NCBI GenBank assembly: GCA_001898225.1 | Contig: MKTJ01000028.1 | Location: forward strand, 79,554 to 143,553 | Length of the DNA: 64,000 nucleotides | Source: Chloroflexi bacterium 54-19 | GTDB taxonomy: Bacteria; Chloroflexota; Chloroflexia; Chloroheliales; Chloroheliaceae | Reading direction: 5' to 3' | Part shown: piece after piece, positions 55,098 to 63,946 of the stretch | Layout of the letters: each line of letters opens with the position of its first letter | Numbering within the stretch: the stretch's first letter is position 1 | Position numbers and translations under genes: made by a program | The notes under the pieces: model-generated | Database searches by the model: none | The model's input: only the letters and a program-made list of their open reading frames with translations | What the model was told of the DNA's origin: nothing

Positions 55098-56324
55098 TTG
55101 GAAGAAGTGACCGTTTCTTTAGAAGTAAATAACCCGCCGGAAGGTTTAGCGCGGGATTTAGCCGCTATCGAGGCCCTTAATCTGCCTCGCAAAGACGCCC
55201 TACCTCTCGCCGCCAGCCGCAAACCGCGCCAGACCCTGCTCGATTACGATTTTGGGGAGCTGACCGCCGTGGTCAAAGAACTGGGGTTCCCGGCCTTCCG
55301 GGCCAAACAAATCTGGGGCTGGCTCTATCAGAAATTTGCCGCCGATTATGGCGAGATGAGCAACCTGCCGCGGCCCCTGCTCGAAAAACTGGCCGCGAAA
55401 GCGCCCCTGGCTCCCCTGGAAGTGGTAGTCGAGAAAGTCGCCGGGGACGGTCAGACCCGCAAGGTGCTGTTCCGGCTGGCCGATGGGGCGGAAATCGAAA
55501 GCGTCCTGATGCTCTACCCGGACCGGGCCACTGTCTGCGTCTCAACCCAGGCCGGGTGCGCCATGGGCTGCACTTTCTGCGCGACCGGGCAACTCGGCCT
55601 TTTCCGCAACTTGCAGGCCGGGGAAATCGTCCAGCAGGTCTTGCACTTCGAAAGGTATCTCTCGACCACCGAGGATGAGGCCGCGATGGGCCACAAGCGG
55701 GTGTCGAACCTGGTCTTTATGGGCATGGGTGAACCGCTGGCAAACTATCTCAACCTCTGGAAGGCCATCCGGCGCTTCCATGACCCCGACGGTCTGAACA
55801 TGGGGGCGCGCAAGATGACAGTATCGACGGTCGGGCTGGTGCCGATGATTCGCCGCTTTGCCGAAGAAGATTTGCCGGTCAACCTGGCGATTTCGCTCCA
55901 TGCCGCTAACGATACCCTGCGCGGCTCGATGCTGCCTATCAATCACCGCTTCCCGATTGCTGAACTGATGCAAGCCTGCCGCGACTATATCGAAAAAAGC
56001 AACCGCCGGGTCAGTTTCGAGTATACCCTGGTGGATGGGCAGAACGACAGCCCGGCAGCGGCCCGCGAACTGGGCCGGTTGTTACAGGGGATGCTCTGCC
56101 ACGTCAACCTGATACCGATGAACCCGGTGCCGGGAAGCAGCCAGCGCGGCTCGACCGGGGAACGGGTCAAGGCTTTCCAGGCCGAACTCACCCGCTTTGG
56201 TATCCCGAACAGCGTCCGCTTCGAAAAGGGCCGGGACATCCAGGCGGCGTGCGGCCAGCTAAAAGTGGAAAAAGACGCCGCCGAACTGAAACGGGCCGCC
56301 AAACAGCCCCAGGAAACTTTATAA
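55098..56324 (+). CDS. rlmN: Dual-specificity 23S rRNA/tRNA adenine C2-methyltransferase
   Basis: 408 residues from a TTG at 55098; a GTG at 55107 is an alternative, and the homologous part begins at about residue 48. The radical-SAM cluster is CAMGCTFCATGQLG; VFMGMGEPLANY and VSTVGLVPMIRRFA follow, and the C-terminal Cys is in IQAACGQL. RlmN methylates A2503 of 23S rRNA and A37 of some tRNAs via a Cys-methylated intermediate. The larC start is 2 bases after its stop. Confidence 0.93.
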   Translation: MEEVTVSLEVNNPPEGLARDLAAIEALNLPRKDALPLAASRKPRQTLLDYDFGELTAVVKELGFPAFRAKQIWGWLYQKFAADYGEMSNLPRPLLEKLAAKAPLAPLEVVVEKVAGDGQTRKVLFRLADGAEIESVLMLYPDRATVCVSTQAGCAMGCTFCATGQLGLFRNLQAGEIVQQVLHFERYLSTTEDEAAMGHKRVSNLVFMGMGEPLANYLNLWKAIRRFHDPDGLNMGARKMTVSTVGLVPMIRRFAEEDLPVNLAISLHAANDTLRGSMLPINHRFPIAELMQACRDYIEKSNRRVSFEYTLVDGQNDSPAAARELGRLLQGMLCHVNLIPMNPVPGSSQRGSTGERVKAFQAELTRFGIPNSVRFEKGRDIQAACGQLKVEKDAAELKRAAKQPQETL

Positions 56325-56326
56325 CA

Positions 56327-57961
56327 ATGGCTAACCTGCTCTATTTTGATGCTTATTCCGGCCTCAGTGGGGATATGACGCTTGGGGCTTTGCTCGACCT
56401 CGGCCTGCCGCTCGACTATCTCCAGACCGAACTGGCAAAGTTAAAAGTGCCCGGCTTTTCGCTCGAAAAAAAGACCGTCGAACAGCACCACATTACCGGC
56501 TTGAAAATGGAAGTAAACCTCTTAGATCCCCACGAACACGCCCACCGCTCTGTCCTTGATATTGAGAAGATTATCAGGGGGAGCGGGCTGGCGGAACGGG
56601 TCCAGGAGCGGGCCCTGGCGGTCTTCTGGAATTTAGCCAGGGTCGAGGGGGCGATTCACAACCTGCCGCCCGAAGAAGTCCATTTCCACGAGGTCGGCGC
56701 GGTGGACGCCATCGTAGATATTGTCGGGTCGTGCATCGGTTTCGAATATTTCGATATAAGCGAGTTTTATTGCAGCCCCTTGCCGGTCGGGAGCGGGTTC
56801 GTCCGGGCGGCTCACGGCCTGATGCCGGTCCCGGCACCCGCCACTCTGCAGCTGCTGGCCGAGGCCGGGGCGGCTTTAGCCCCGACCGTCACGCTCGGCA
56901 ACGGCGCGGAATACCCGGCGCGGGCCGAGATGGTCACGCCCACCGGGGCAGCCCTGGTAGCAACTCTCTGCCAGGACGGTATCGGGCAGCGTCCCACGAT
57001 GAAAATTACCGGGACCGGGTACGGCTTTGGCAGCAAAGAATTTGCCTGGCCGAACGCCCTGCGCCTCTGGCTCGGCACCCGGATTTCTAACACGACAACC
57101 ACCCCAACAACTGTTTCGGAACTGGTGACGGGGCACACCCACGACCACGACCATTCGCACGACGAAGGCCACAGCCACACTCACGAAGATGGGCACACCC
57201 ATTCCCATTCGCACGCCCATGTTCATGGCGAAACCCACGACCATACCCATTCCCACGGCGAGGAACATACCCACCCGCACGACCACCCGGAAAATCACGG
57301 CCACTCGCACGAAAATGGGCACACCCACTCCCACGAAGGCCATTCCCACTCTCACGAACACATCGAGAATGAGCCGGAACCTGCGCACGACCTGGCCGGG
57401 GCGGAAGCAAATTTACCCAGATTAAACGGCCATACCGCGCCCGCGCACTATCACGAAAGCGGCCCGCTCGAAAGCAATAATGGGCAGGAAACCTATTTCG
57501 GTCACGGCGAAGTTTCGCTAATCGAGGCGAACCTGGACGACATGACCGGGGAAGCCCTCGGCTACCTGATGGAAAAGTTGCTTACTGCGAAAGCCCTGGA
57601 TGTTTACTTCACGCCGATTATGATGAAGAAGAACCGGCCCGCCACAAAATTGAGCGTGGTCGTCCACCCGGCAGACGAGGCGCGATTGGCGGCCCTGGTT
57701 ATCAGGGAAAGCAGCACTTTTGGGGTACGCTGCTACCGGATGAACCGCTACACCACCGGGCGGCAGTTCCGGCAGGTCGAGACCTCCGCCGGGACGGCCC
57801 AGATCAAACTAAAAATCGTAGATGACGAAATAATCGAGGCGGTCCCGGAATATGATAGCGTGGCCGAACTGGCGAAAAGGACCGGGCGACCCTGGCGGCA
57901 AGTTTACGAGGAAGTCCGCCAGTCAGCCCAACAGCTTCTGGTTAAACCAATCCCGAATTAA
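56327..57961 (+). CDS. larC: Nickel-pincer cofactor biosynthesis protein LarC
   Basis: 544 residues from the ATG at 56327 (homology begins at MANLLYFDAYSGLSGDM); the frame is open further into rlmN. The N-terminal domain has HFHEVGAVDAIVDIVG and VTPTGAALVAT. A His-rich insert (57134-57361) has 32 His in 76 residues, followed by the C-terminal CTP-dependent nickel-insertase domain (EANLDDMTGEALGYLMEKL, MKKNRPATKLSV). LarC puts nickel into the pyridinium dithiocarboxylate nucleotide used by lactate racemase and relatives. In Lactobacillus the gene is split by a programmed frameshift; here it is one frame. No larA, larB or larE is in the window. Confidence 0.9.
   Translation: MANLLYFDAYSGLSGDMTLGALLDLGLPLDYLQTELAKLKVPGFSLEKKTVEQHHITGLKMEVNLLDPHEHAHRSVLDIEKIIRGSGLAERVQERALAVFWNLARVEGAIHNLPPEEVHFHEVGAVDAIVDIVGSCIGFEYFDISEFYCSPLPVGSGFVRAAHGLMPVPAPATLQLLAEAGAALAPTVTLGNGAEYPARAEMVTPTGAALVATLCQDGIGQRPTMKITGTGYGFGSKEFAWPNALRLWLGTRISNTTTTPTTVSELVTGHTHDHDHSHDEGHSHTHEDGHTHSHSHAHVHGETHDHTHSHGEEHTHPHDHPENHGHSHENGHTHSHEGHSHSHEHIENEPEPAHDLAGAEANLPRLNGHTAPAHYHESGPLESNNGQETYFGHGEVSLIEANLDDMTGEALGYLMEKLLTAKALDVYFTPIMMKKNRPATKLSVVVHPADEARLAALVIRESSTFGVRCYRMNRYTTGRQFRQVETSAGTAQIKLKIVDDEIIEAVPEYDSVAELAKRTGRPWRQVYEEVRQSAQQLLVKPIPN
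57134..57361 (+). repeat. His-codon-rich tract inside larC
   Basis: CAC/CAT codons at about every second or third position, encoding HxHxHGH-type repeats (32 His). Likely a nickel-storage or nickel-delivery segment. Confidence 0.8.
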
Positions 57962-58644
57962 AAAGTACCATTTTCAAAATGAAGATTATTGACCTGGAGC
58001 CAATGGTATGCCGGGTCAATTTCATTTTTGCGCCATGCCCGCGATAGACCGACACTGAGGATGGCCGGGCCACCCTGCCGGATGAGCGCGTTGGCCTGCT
58101 CGAAAGCAGCCTGGTTCAGTCGTTCCGGCGTACCATCGTAAAAGCGAAAATCGGTCACGGGGAGATTTAGCTTGAAAGGCGGGTCATTGAGAGAAAGACG
58201 GGGCCGTCCTCTTGTGTTTAAGATGAGTTCGGGCAGGCGTTCGAGGTAAAGACAGCCGAGAGAAGCCATCCCCTTACTTTCGGGCACGACCGCACTATAG
58301 TCGAGGGACTGCAAATCGGGTCCAAAAATAGCGGGAAGGTGCGGTCTGGCGACACTTTTGAGGAAATTCCAGAAATAGCCAGGCGTTCCCCTTGGCAAGA
58401 CCTTCACCCGGCGCGGGTTGAACCGCACATCCTCGATTTCGGGCGCGACCGGGGCTTTTTCAACCCAATCGAGGTCGAGCATGGCCCCAAGCTCGAAATA
58501 ACCCCCATTTTTGGTCAGGTAGGCCGTGGGCAGGTTGTTCTGGCGCAAACGGGGCCGGACGTGCTGGCGGGTTTCGAGGTCGAGCCCGGCCACGCAAATA
58601 AAACCGGGATTTAGCTGCGTCAGGTGATTAACGACAATCCGCAT
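57958..58644 (-). CDS. Dual-OB-domain-like protein
   Basis: 228 residues from the ATG at 58644, preceded by GGAAG; the open frame extends to 58974 but that part lies over the DUF488 gene and has a nonsense composition. The start MRIVVNHLTQLNPGFICVAG with RQHVRPRL, and later RFYDGTPERL and ILSVGLSRAW, resemble the dual OB-fold proteins I know from DUF488 neighbourhoods. Two small beta-barrels are suggested; nucleic-acid binding is inference. Its stop shares TTAA with the convergent larC stop. Confidence 0.55.
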   Translation of the reverse strand: MRIVVNHLTQLNPGFICVAGLDLETRQHVRPRLRQNNLPTAYLTKNGGYFELGAMLDLDWVEKAPVAPEIEDVRFNPRRVKVLPRGTPGYFWNFLKSVARPHLPAIFGPDLQSLDYSAVVPESKGMASLGCLYLERLPELILNTRGRPRLSLNDPPFKLNLPVTDFRFYDGTPERLNQAAFEQANALIRQGGPAILSVGLSRAWRKNEIDPAYHWLQVNNLHFENGTF

Positions 58645-58660
58645 TTCTTCCAGCCTTGAC

Positions 58661-59096
58661 TTACAGGTGAATAATTCGGACGTTACCCCAGTGTTGGGAA
58701 AGATATTCCGCCACCAGGCGGCGGTGACAATGCTCGGCGGTCGGTTCGCTGCATAACAGGACGGTCGGCGTTTCGAACAGGGCCGGGTCGATTTTTTCCG
58801 CGACCTTACGCTCGGACAGGAGGGCCAGGAACTCCTTTTCGTAGACGGCCCAGTCCCCTTTTTGCTTTTTGTATTTATCGAGCATTTCCTGGGTCGGGGC
58901 CAGGAGCGGTTCGTAGAGGTAGGCGGCGGCGCAGATTTCCTTGAGGAAATAGGCCAGGTCGGGCCGCTTGGCAAACCCGGCCAGTTGGGAGGAATTATTC
59001 AGGCGAATATCAAGTAGTTGCCGGATACCGGCTTTTTTCAGGCTTTCGAAGAACGGGCGGCAGTTTTCTGGGTGAAACCGGTCGTATAGATTTCCA
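58661..59096 (-). pseudogene. Second DUF488 gene, disrupted by a single-base frameshift
   Basis: The ATG at 59096 has GAGGAG ~8 bases upstream and reads MEIYTTGFTQKTAAR, then meets a stop. Shifting frame near 59050-59056 restores FFESLKKAGIRQLLDIRLNN and DUF488 sequence to the stop at 58661, including SSQLAGFAKRPDLAYFL, LCSEPTAEHCHRRLVAEYL and IIHL. One missing base in CGTTCTTC (expected CGTTTCTTC) explains the shift. Either a recent mutation or an assembly error; the remainder is well preserved. The first DUF488 gene overlaps its start. Confidence 0.7.
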
Positions 59097-59648
59097 TTCG
59101 GTGTACTCCTCGCCGGGAAATAAGGACAACTGGGCAGTTTCTTCGGCAGGTTGGTTTTTCAATTCGGCTTCGCTCTGGACCTGTCCATCGCCCCGGATAT
59201 GGCTGACTTCAACGCCCCGCTCGGTCAACACCCGCGATACCAGCAGGTGACGGTGGCAGTAGGTCGGGTCTTCCTCGGTACACATAAAGGCCACCCGGTA
59301 GCTTTCGATACCTTTTAGTAACCGGGAGATACCTTCCTGGAAAAGCGGGGTCTCGGCCAGGCGCGCATATTCCACCCGGCCCTGTTCATCGTAAAGGGCG
59401 GGGTCGGCGGGACGGCCACCCAACTGCTTGCCCAGGTAAAGATATTTCAGGCCGCCGCGAGACACGGCACTCTTGAGTGCGGGACCATCAAACTGGGTGG
59501 CGAATTTGGAGTAGGGGTAGGAGCGAATATCCACCAGCACTTCAATTGAATGCTGGCGCAGCAAGTCAAGGAACTCCTCGACCGGCTGGTTGGAATGGCC
59601 GATAGAAAAGATTTGCGGTGTTTTCGCCCGGTCGTCCTGTTCCGGCAT
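59010..59648 (-). CDS. DUF488 family protein
   Basis: 212 residues from the ATG at 59648, with AGGGTAGG just upstream; an in-frame TTG at 59672 has no site. Core motifs are IFSIGHSNQPVEEFLDLL, VLVDIRSYPYSKF and MCTEEDPTYCHRHLLVSRVL, all DUF488 signatures with the conserved C-x(n)-CHR. The last ~25 residues overlap the frameshifted second DUF488 gene; repairing that base would end this protein earlier (at a TGA near 59040). DUF488 function is uncertain. Operon with the methyltransferase/MTHFR gene, 36 bases upstream. Confidence 0.78.
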   Translation of the reverse strand: MPEQDDRAKTPQIFSIGHSNQPVEEFLDLLRQHSIEVLVDIRSYPYSKFATQFDGPALKSAVSRGGLKYLYLGKQLGGRPADPALYDEQGRVEYARLAETPLFQEGISRLLKGIESYRVAFMCTEEDPTYCHRHLLVSRVLTERGVEVSHIRGDGQVQSEAELKNQPAEETAQLSLFPGEEYTEWKSIRPVSPRKLPPVLRKPEKSRYPATT

Positions 59649-59684
59649 CGTCCTACCCTGACTACTAGGCAAACTTTGAGAAAT

Positions 59685-61577
59685 CTAGCTGCGTAAGAGC
59701 TTGACCAGTTCAGCGCTGGCCTCGTACTTGTTGTGCGAAGGCATGATGTAGACCCCCTGGATGAGCGAGTGGATTTGCTCGACCACCTCGATTGCCACCT
59801 TCAAGCCTTCTTGCATGCCCTTTTCCCCGGCGTTCTGCATCCGTTTGAGGACCGCATCCGGCACCACGATACCGGGCACCTCGTGATACATGTACTCAGC
59901 GTGTTTATAGTTGTGGAGCAGCATTATACCGGCCAGGACCGGCACCTTGATTTCCCCAACCTCGGCCAGGGTATCGCGCAGCAGGGCGGGGTCAAAGACC
60001 GGTTGGGTCATGATGAATTGCGCTCCCGCCGCCAGTTTCCGGCGCAACCGCTCGATTTCGAGGGGTAAATCGGTAGCGGTCGGGTTGAAGGCCGCCCCGA
60101 TGTTAAAGTTGGCCGCTGAGCCGATGCTGGTACCGTTCAGGTCGGAGCCCTGGTTTAACTTACTGAGAATATCAATCAGGCCAATCGCGTCCACGTCCCA
60201 GATGCCGCTCGCGCCCGGATAACTGCCCATGCGGGGCGGATCGCCGGTCAGGGCCAGGATATTGCGGATACCGTTGGCGTGCGCCCCCAGCAGGTCACTT
60301 TGTAGGGCCATCAGGTTGCGGTCGCGGGTGGTGTAGTGGACGATAGCCTCGATGCCGACCGATTGCTGGACCAGCATGGCACAACCGAGGCTGCTCATGC
60401 GGACCGTCGCCATGGCGTTATCGGTGATATTGACCGTGTCCGCGCCCAGTTCGGCCATCTGGTTGGCGGCGTTGAGCATTTTTATCGGCTTGATGCCCTT
60501 GGGTGGGATAAGCTCGACGCTGATAGCGAACTTCCCGGCGGCCAGGGTTTTCGCCAGGTTGGTCGGCTCGACCCTGTTAACCTTTTCGATGGTCTTTTCC
60601 AGGGCGGTGCCGTTCTCCACCGTTTCGGAGTGGGGCGGCGCGAACATTTCGGCTACTGCCTGAACCGTGAAGTGATGCGGAGTCGCGGTTTCAGGCCGGA
60701 TTTTATCCAGGGCCGCCCGCATCGCCGCGATATGGGCCGGGGTCGTACCGCAGCACCCGCCCACGATTTTCGCCCCGGCCTCGACAAACTGCGGCACATA
60801 AGAAGCGAAATATTCGGGCGAGGCGTGGTAGAACATGCGGCCATCAATCCGTTCGGGCGTCCCAGCGTTGGGCATTACCGAAAGATAGGGGAACTGAGGT
60901 CCGGCGGCGCTTAGCTGCTCGAGGACCGAAAGCGAACCCTGCGGCCCAACGTGACAGTTGAGGCCGATAACGTCCGCCCCGCGCGCCTTGAGCATGGTGA
61001 CGGCTTCGAGGGGGGTATGGCCGGAGAAGGTGTGGCCTTCCTCGCTAAAAGTCATCTGGGCTACCACCGGCAGGTCGGTAATCGTCTTGGCGACACTCAG
61101 GGCGTGGACCATCTGCTGGTAATCGTAAAAAGTTTCGAGCAGGATGAAGTCGACGCCGCCTTCCATGAGCGCTTCGATTTGTTCGCGGAAAGCGGCCCGC
61201 ATGGCATCGGGTTGCAGGGCGGGGCCACGGGTCTGACCGAGCGGACCGACCGACCCGGCTACCAGGACCGGTTCACCGGAAATATCGCGGACTTCTCGGG
61301 CCAGTTTGGCGGCTTTCAGGTTGAAAAGCCGGACCTTATCTTCAAGGCCGAATTTTGCCAGCCGGAAGCGGTTCGCCCCGAAGGTGTTGGTCTCGATTAT
61401 TTCCGCGCCCGCCTGTATATAGCTGCGGTGAATTTCCGAAATCAGTTCTGGCCGCGTAACATTCAGTTCTTCGTAACAGACCGTATAAGGTATTCCCCGG
61501 TCGAAAAGAATCGTGCCCATAGCGCCATCGGCCAGCATAACGCCTTTATCGAGTCGCTCAAGAAGTGGATTGTACAT
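59685..61577 (-). CDS. Bifunctional homocysteine S-methyltransferase / methylenetetrahydrofolate reductase
   Basis: 630 residues. The N-terminal half is a homocysteine methyltransferase (LADGAMGTILFDRG, ETNTFGANRFRL; zinc ligands in GLNCHVG and VGGCCGTTPAHI). The C-terminal half, from about residue 340, is MTHFR-like (FAISVELIPPKGIKP, NITDNAMATVRM, ILALTGDPPRMG, QFIMTQPVFDP). This YitJ-type fusion couples 5-methyl-folate formation to homocysteine methylation, here without a cobalamin-binding domain. It heads the minus-strand run with the DUF488 genes. Confidence 0.9.
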   Translation of the reverse strand: MYNPLLERLDKGVMLADGAMGTILFDRGIPYTVCYEELNVTRPELISEIHRSYIQAGAEIIETNTFGANRFRLAKFGLEDKVRLFNLKAAKLAREVRDISGEPVLVAGSVGPLGQTRGPALQPDAMRAAFREQIEALMEGGVDFILLETFYDYQQMVHALSVAKTITDLPVVAQMTFSEEGHTFSGHTPLEAVTMLKARGADVIGLNCHVGPQGSLSVLEQLSAAGPQFPYLSVMPNAGTPERIDGRMFYHASPEYFASYVPQFVEAGAKIVGGCCGTTPAHIAAMRAALDKIRPETATPHHFTVQAVAEMFAPPHSETVENGTALEKTIEKVNRVEPTNLAKTLAAGKFAISVELIPPKGIKPIKMLNAANQMAELGADTVNITDNAMATVRMSSLGCAMLVQQSVGIEAIVHYTTRDRNLMALQSDLLGAHANGIRNILALTGDPPRMGSYPGASGIWDVDAIGLIDILSKLNQGSDLNGTSIGSAANFNIGAAFNPTATDLPLEIERLRRKLAAGAQFIMTQPVFDPALLRDTLAEVGEIKVPVLAGIMLLHNYKHAEYMYHEVPGIVVPDAVLKRMQNAGEKGMQEGLKVAIEVVEQIHSLIQGVYIMPSHNKYEASAELVKLLRS

Positions 61578-61744
61578 AACGTCACATCAGGTTTGGATTT
61601 TTATAGAAATAAACCGGTTCTTTCCGGTGTCGCCCGCCTCATCGCCCAACTATTATATCACGTTAGTCTGCCTGAAATTAAAATAAGGTAAAACCTCCAA
61701 ATTATCCCGGCCTATTTGGGCGAAATGCTCAAACCCGCCCTGAA

Positions 61745-61753
61745 TGTTATAAT
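61745..61753 (+). promoter_or_regulatory. Extended -10 promoter before the aldolase/dehydrogenase gene
   Basis: TGTTATAAT: perfect TATAAT with TGn, ~70 bases before the ATG; no clear -35 box. Confidence 0.45.
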
Positions 61754-61824
61754 TGAAACCCAGCAGGTATGAGAAAGAATCTTTAATTTTTTGCGAACTA
61801 TTTCAGACAAAGGAAGGTTTTTGA

Positions 61825-63867
61825 ATGTTAAACAGGTGGCAAACCGGGCCAGTCCTCAACGCCAGCGCCCTCGACCAACTGGTCTACCAGTCGCGCATGG
61901 TCGGTGAAGAAGAAAGCCTGGTGCTGTGGGGTGGCGGCAACAACAGCGTGAAGGAACCGGCCCTCGATTTGCTGGGCCAACCGGTCGAGGTCATGTATAT
62001 AAAGGGGAGCGGCAGCGACATGAAAAGCATCGTCCCGGCCCAGTACCCTGCCGTCCGGCTCGACTGGGTCCGCCCGCTTTTCGAGCGCGACGAAATGAGC
62101 GACGAAGATATGGTGGCCTACCTGGCCCGCTGCCTGATGGACCCGACCAGCCCGCGCCCTTCGATTGAAACGCTCTTGCACGGCTTTCTCCCCTACCGGG
62201 CAGTCCTCCACACCCACACCGACGCTATCCTGGCCCTTACCAATAACGAAGGCCGGGAGGAAACCGTCCGCGAATGTTTTGGCGACCGGGTCGTGCTGGT
62301 GCCTTACTACCTGCCCGGCTTCAAATTGAGCAAAGCGGTCGGGCTGGCGGCCCGGCAAAACCCCGACGCCGAAGGACTCATCCTGATGAACCACGGCCTG
62401 ATTACCTGGGGTAACGACCCCCAGGAAGCATATAATAATCACATCAAACTGGTAACCGAAGCCGAGGAATTTATCAGGGCCAAACGCAACCAGCAATTCC
62501 AGGGAGCTCCCTTATTCCCGGCGAGCCCGGTGGTCGAACCGGAAACAATTGCCCCGATTTTGCGCGGGCTGCTCAGCGCCGACAAACCGGTTATCCTGGA
62601 ATTCGACAACAGCCCTGAGACGCTGGAATTCCTGGCCCGTCCCGACCTTGCCACCGCGACCCAGGTCGGCCCGGCTACCCCCGACCACCTCCTGTATACG
62701 AAACGTTTCCCGTTGGTAGTCGAACTGCTCGAAACCAGCCCGGAAGGTATTCGCAACAACCTGGCCCAGGCCCTCGGACGCTACGCCGCCGCCTACCAGG
62801 AATATTTTGCCGCCAACTCCAAAGCGGGTGAAACGATGCTGGACGCTCTGCCGCGTATCGTGCTGGTGCCGGGCGTAGGAATGTGGACGCTGGGTAAGGA
62901 TTCCCGCGCCGCCCGGATTGTGGCTGACATCTACCGTCACACTATGCAGATTATCGCCAACGCCCAGGCCCTCGGTGGATACGCCACCCTTTCGCCGGAA
63001 AACGCCTTTAGCGCCGAATACTGGCCGCTGGAACTCTACAAGTTGACCCTCTTGCCAAAAGAAAAAGACCTGGCCCGCCGGATTGCCCTGGTCACGGGGG
63101 CGGCCAGCGGGATTGGCCGGGCCATCGCTCGCCGCCTGGCCGAAGAAGGCGCGCACGTGATTGTCACCGACCTGAACGGGGAGGGTGCGGAACTGGTCGC
63201 CGCCGAGATTCGCCAGAAGAACGGTCTCAACCGGGCTATTGCCCTCACCCTGAATGTAACCGACCCGGAACAGGTCGAGGCGGCTTTCAAGACGGCCTGC
63301 CGGACCTATGGCGGTCTCGACATCCTGGTGAGCAACGCCGGGATTGCCCCGGTCGGCGCAATTGACAAGTTGCAGCTGCACGAATGGGATTTGAGCCTCG
63401 CCATCAATACGACCGGGCATTTCCTGGTGACACGGGCCAGTCTTGATATTCTGAAGAAACAGGGTATCGGGGGCAGCCTGATTTACAACGCCACCAAGAA
63501 CGTCACGGCTCCCGGTAAGGACTTTGGGGCCTACAGCGTGGCAAAAGCCGCCGAAGCCCAGCTTTGCCGGATTGTCGCTATAGAAGGGGGCGAGTTCGGC
63601 ATCCGGGCCAATATGCTCAACCCTGACGCTATCTTCGAGGGGTCGTCGCTGTGGAGCGAGGATCTCAAGGCCAAACGGGCAGCGGCCTACGGTATCAGCG
63701 TGGCGGAATTGCCGAACTTCTACCGCCAGCGCAACCTGCTAAAGGCTGAGGTGACCGCCGAGGACGTGGCCGAAGCGGCGTTGTTCCTGGCCGGACCCCG
63801 CGCTACAAAGACCACCGGGGCCATGATTCCGGTGGACGGAGGCGTCAAAGAGGCCTTCCCGCGCTAG
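61825..63867 (+). CDS. Bifunctional aldolase / short-chain dehydrogenase (RhaD-like)
   Basis: 680 residues, ATG with AAAGGAAGG upstream. Residues 1-~400 are a class II aldolase/adducin domain (ESLVLWGGGNNSVKE, zinc-type His in VLHTHTDAILAL and LMNHGLITWG). Residues ~415-680 are an SDR domain: IALVTGAASGIGRAIARRL, LVSNAGIAPVG and the Y-x3-K pair in YSVAKAAE. Family members split rhamnulose 1-phosphate and oxidise lactaldehyde, giving the name RhaD-like, but several act on other sugars. No rhamnose kinase or isomerase is fully visible; a terminator follows. Confidence 0.88.
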   Translation: MLNRWQTGPVLNASALDQLVYQSRMVGEEESLVLWGGGNNSVKEPALDLLGQPVEVMYIKGSGSDMKSIVPAQYPAVRLDWVRPLFERDEMSDEDMVAYLARCLMDPTSPRPSIETLLHGFLPYRAVLHTHTDAILALTNNEGREETVRECFGDRVVLVPYYLPGFKLSKAVGLAARQNPDAEGLILMNHGLITWGNDPQEAYNNHIKLVTEAEEFIRAKRNQQFQGAPLFPASPVVEPETIAPILRGLLSADKPVILEFDNSPETLEFLARPDLATATQVGPATPDHLLYTKRFPLVVELLETSPEGIRNNLAQALGRYAAAYQEYFAANSKAGETMLDALPRIVLVPGVGMWTLGKDSRAARIVADIYRHTMQIIANAQALGGYATLSPENAFSAEYWPLELYKLTLLPKEKDLARRIALVTGAASGIGRAIARRLAEEGAHVIVTDLNGEGAELVAAEIRQKNGLNRAIALTLNVTDPEQVEAAFKTACRTYGGLDILVSNAGIAPVGAIDKLQLHEWDLSLAINTTGHFLVTRASLDILKKQGIGGSLIYNATKNVTAPGKDFGAYSVAKAAEAQLCRIVAIEGGEFGIRANMLNPDAIFEGSSLWSEDLKAKRAAAYGISVAELPNFYRQRNLLKAEVTAEDVAEAALFLAGPRATKTTGAMIPVDGGVKEAFPR

Positions 63868-63878
63868 GTTTAGAAAAT

Positions 63879-63915
63879 AAACTCCCTGGTTTTAGCAAGT
63901 AAAACCAGGGAGTTT
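63879..63915. terminator. Bidirectional intrinsic terminator
   Basis: Perfect 15-bp stem aaactccctggtttt / aaaaccagggagttt, 7-base loop. Confidence 0.9.
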
Positions 63916-63946
63916 TAAATTTCAGAGTAGTTACAAACGGTCGAAA

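Noticed and set aside
58645..58974. N-terminal extension of the dual-OB-like protein
   Set aside because: The translation here is Ser/Pro/Arg nonsense and overlaps well-conserved DUF488 sequence in another frame; the ATG at 58644 is the proper start.
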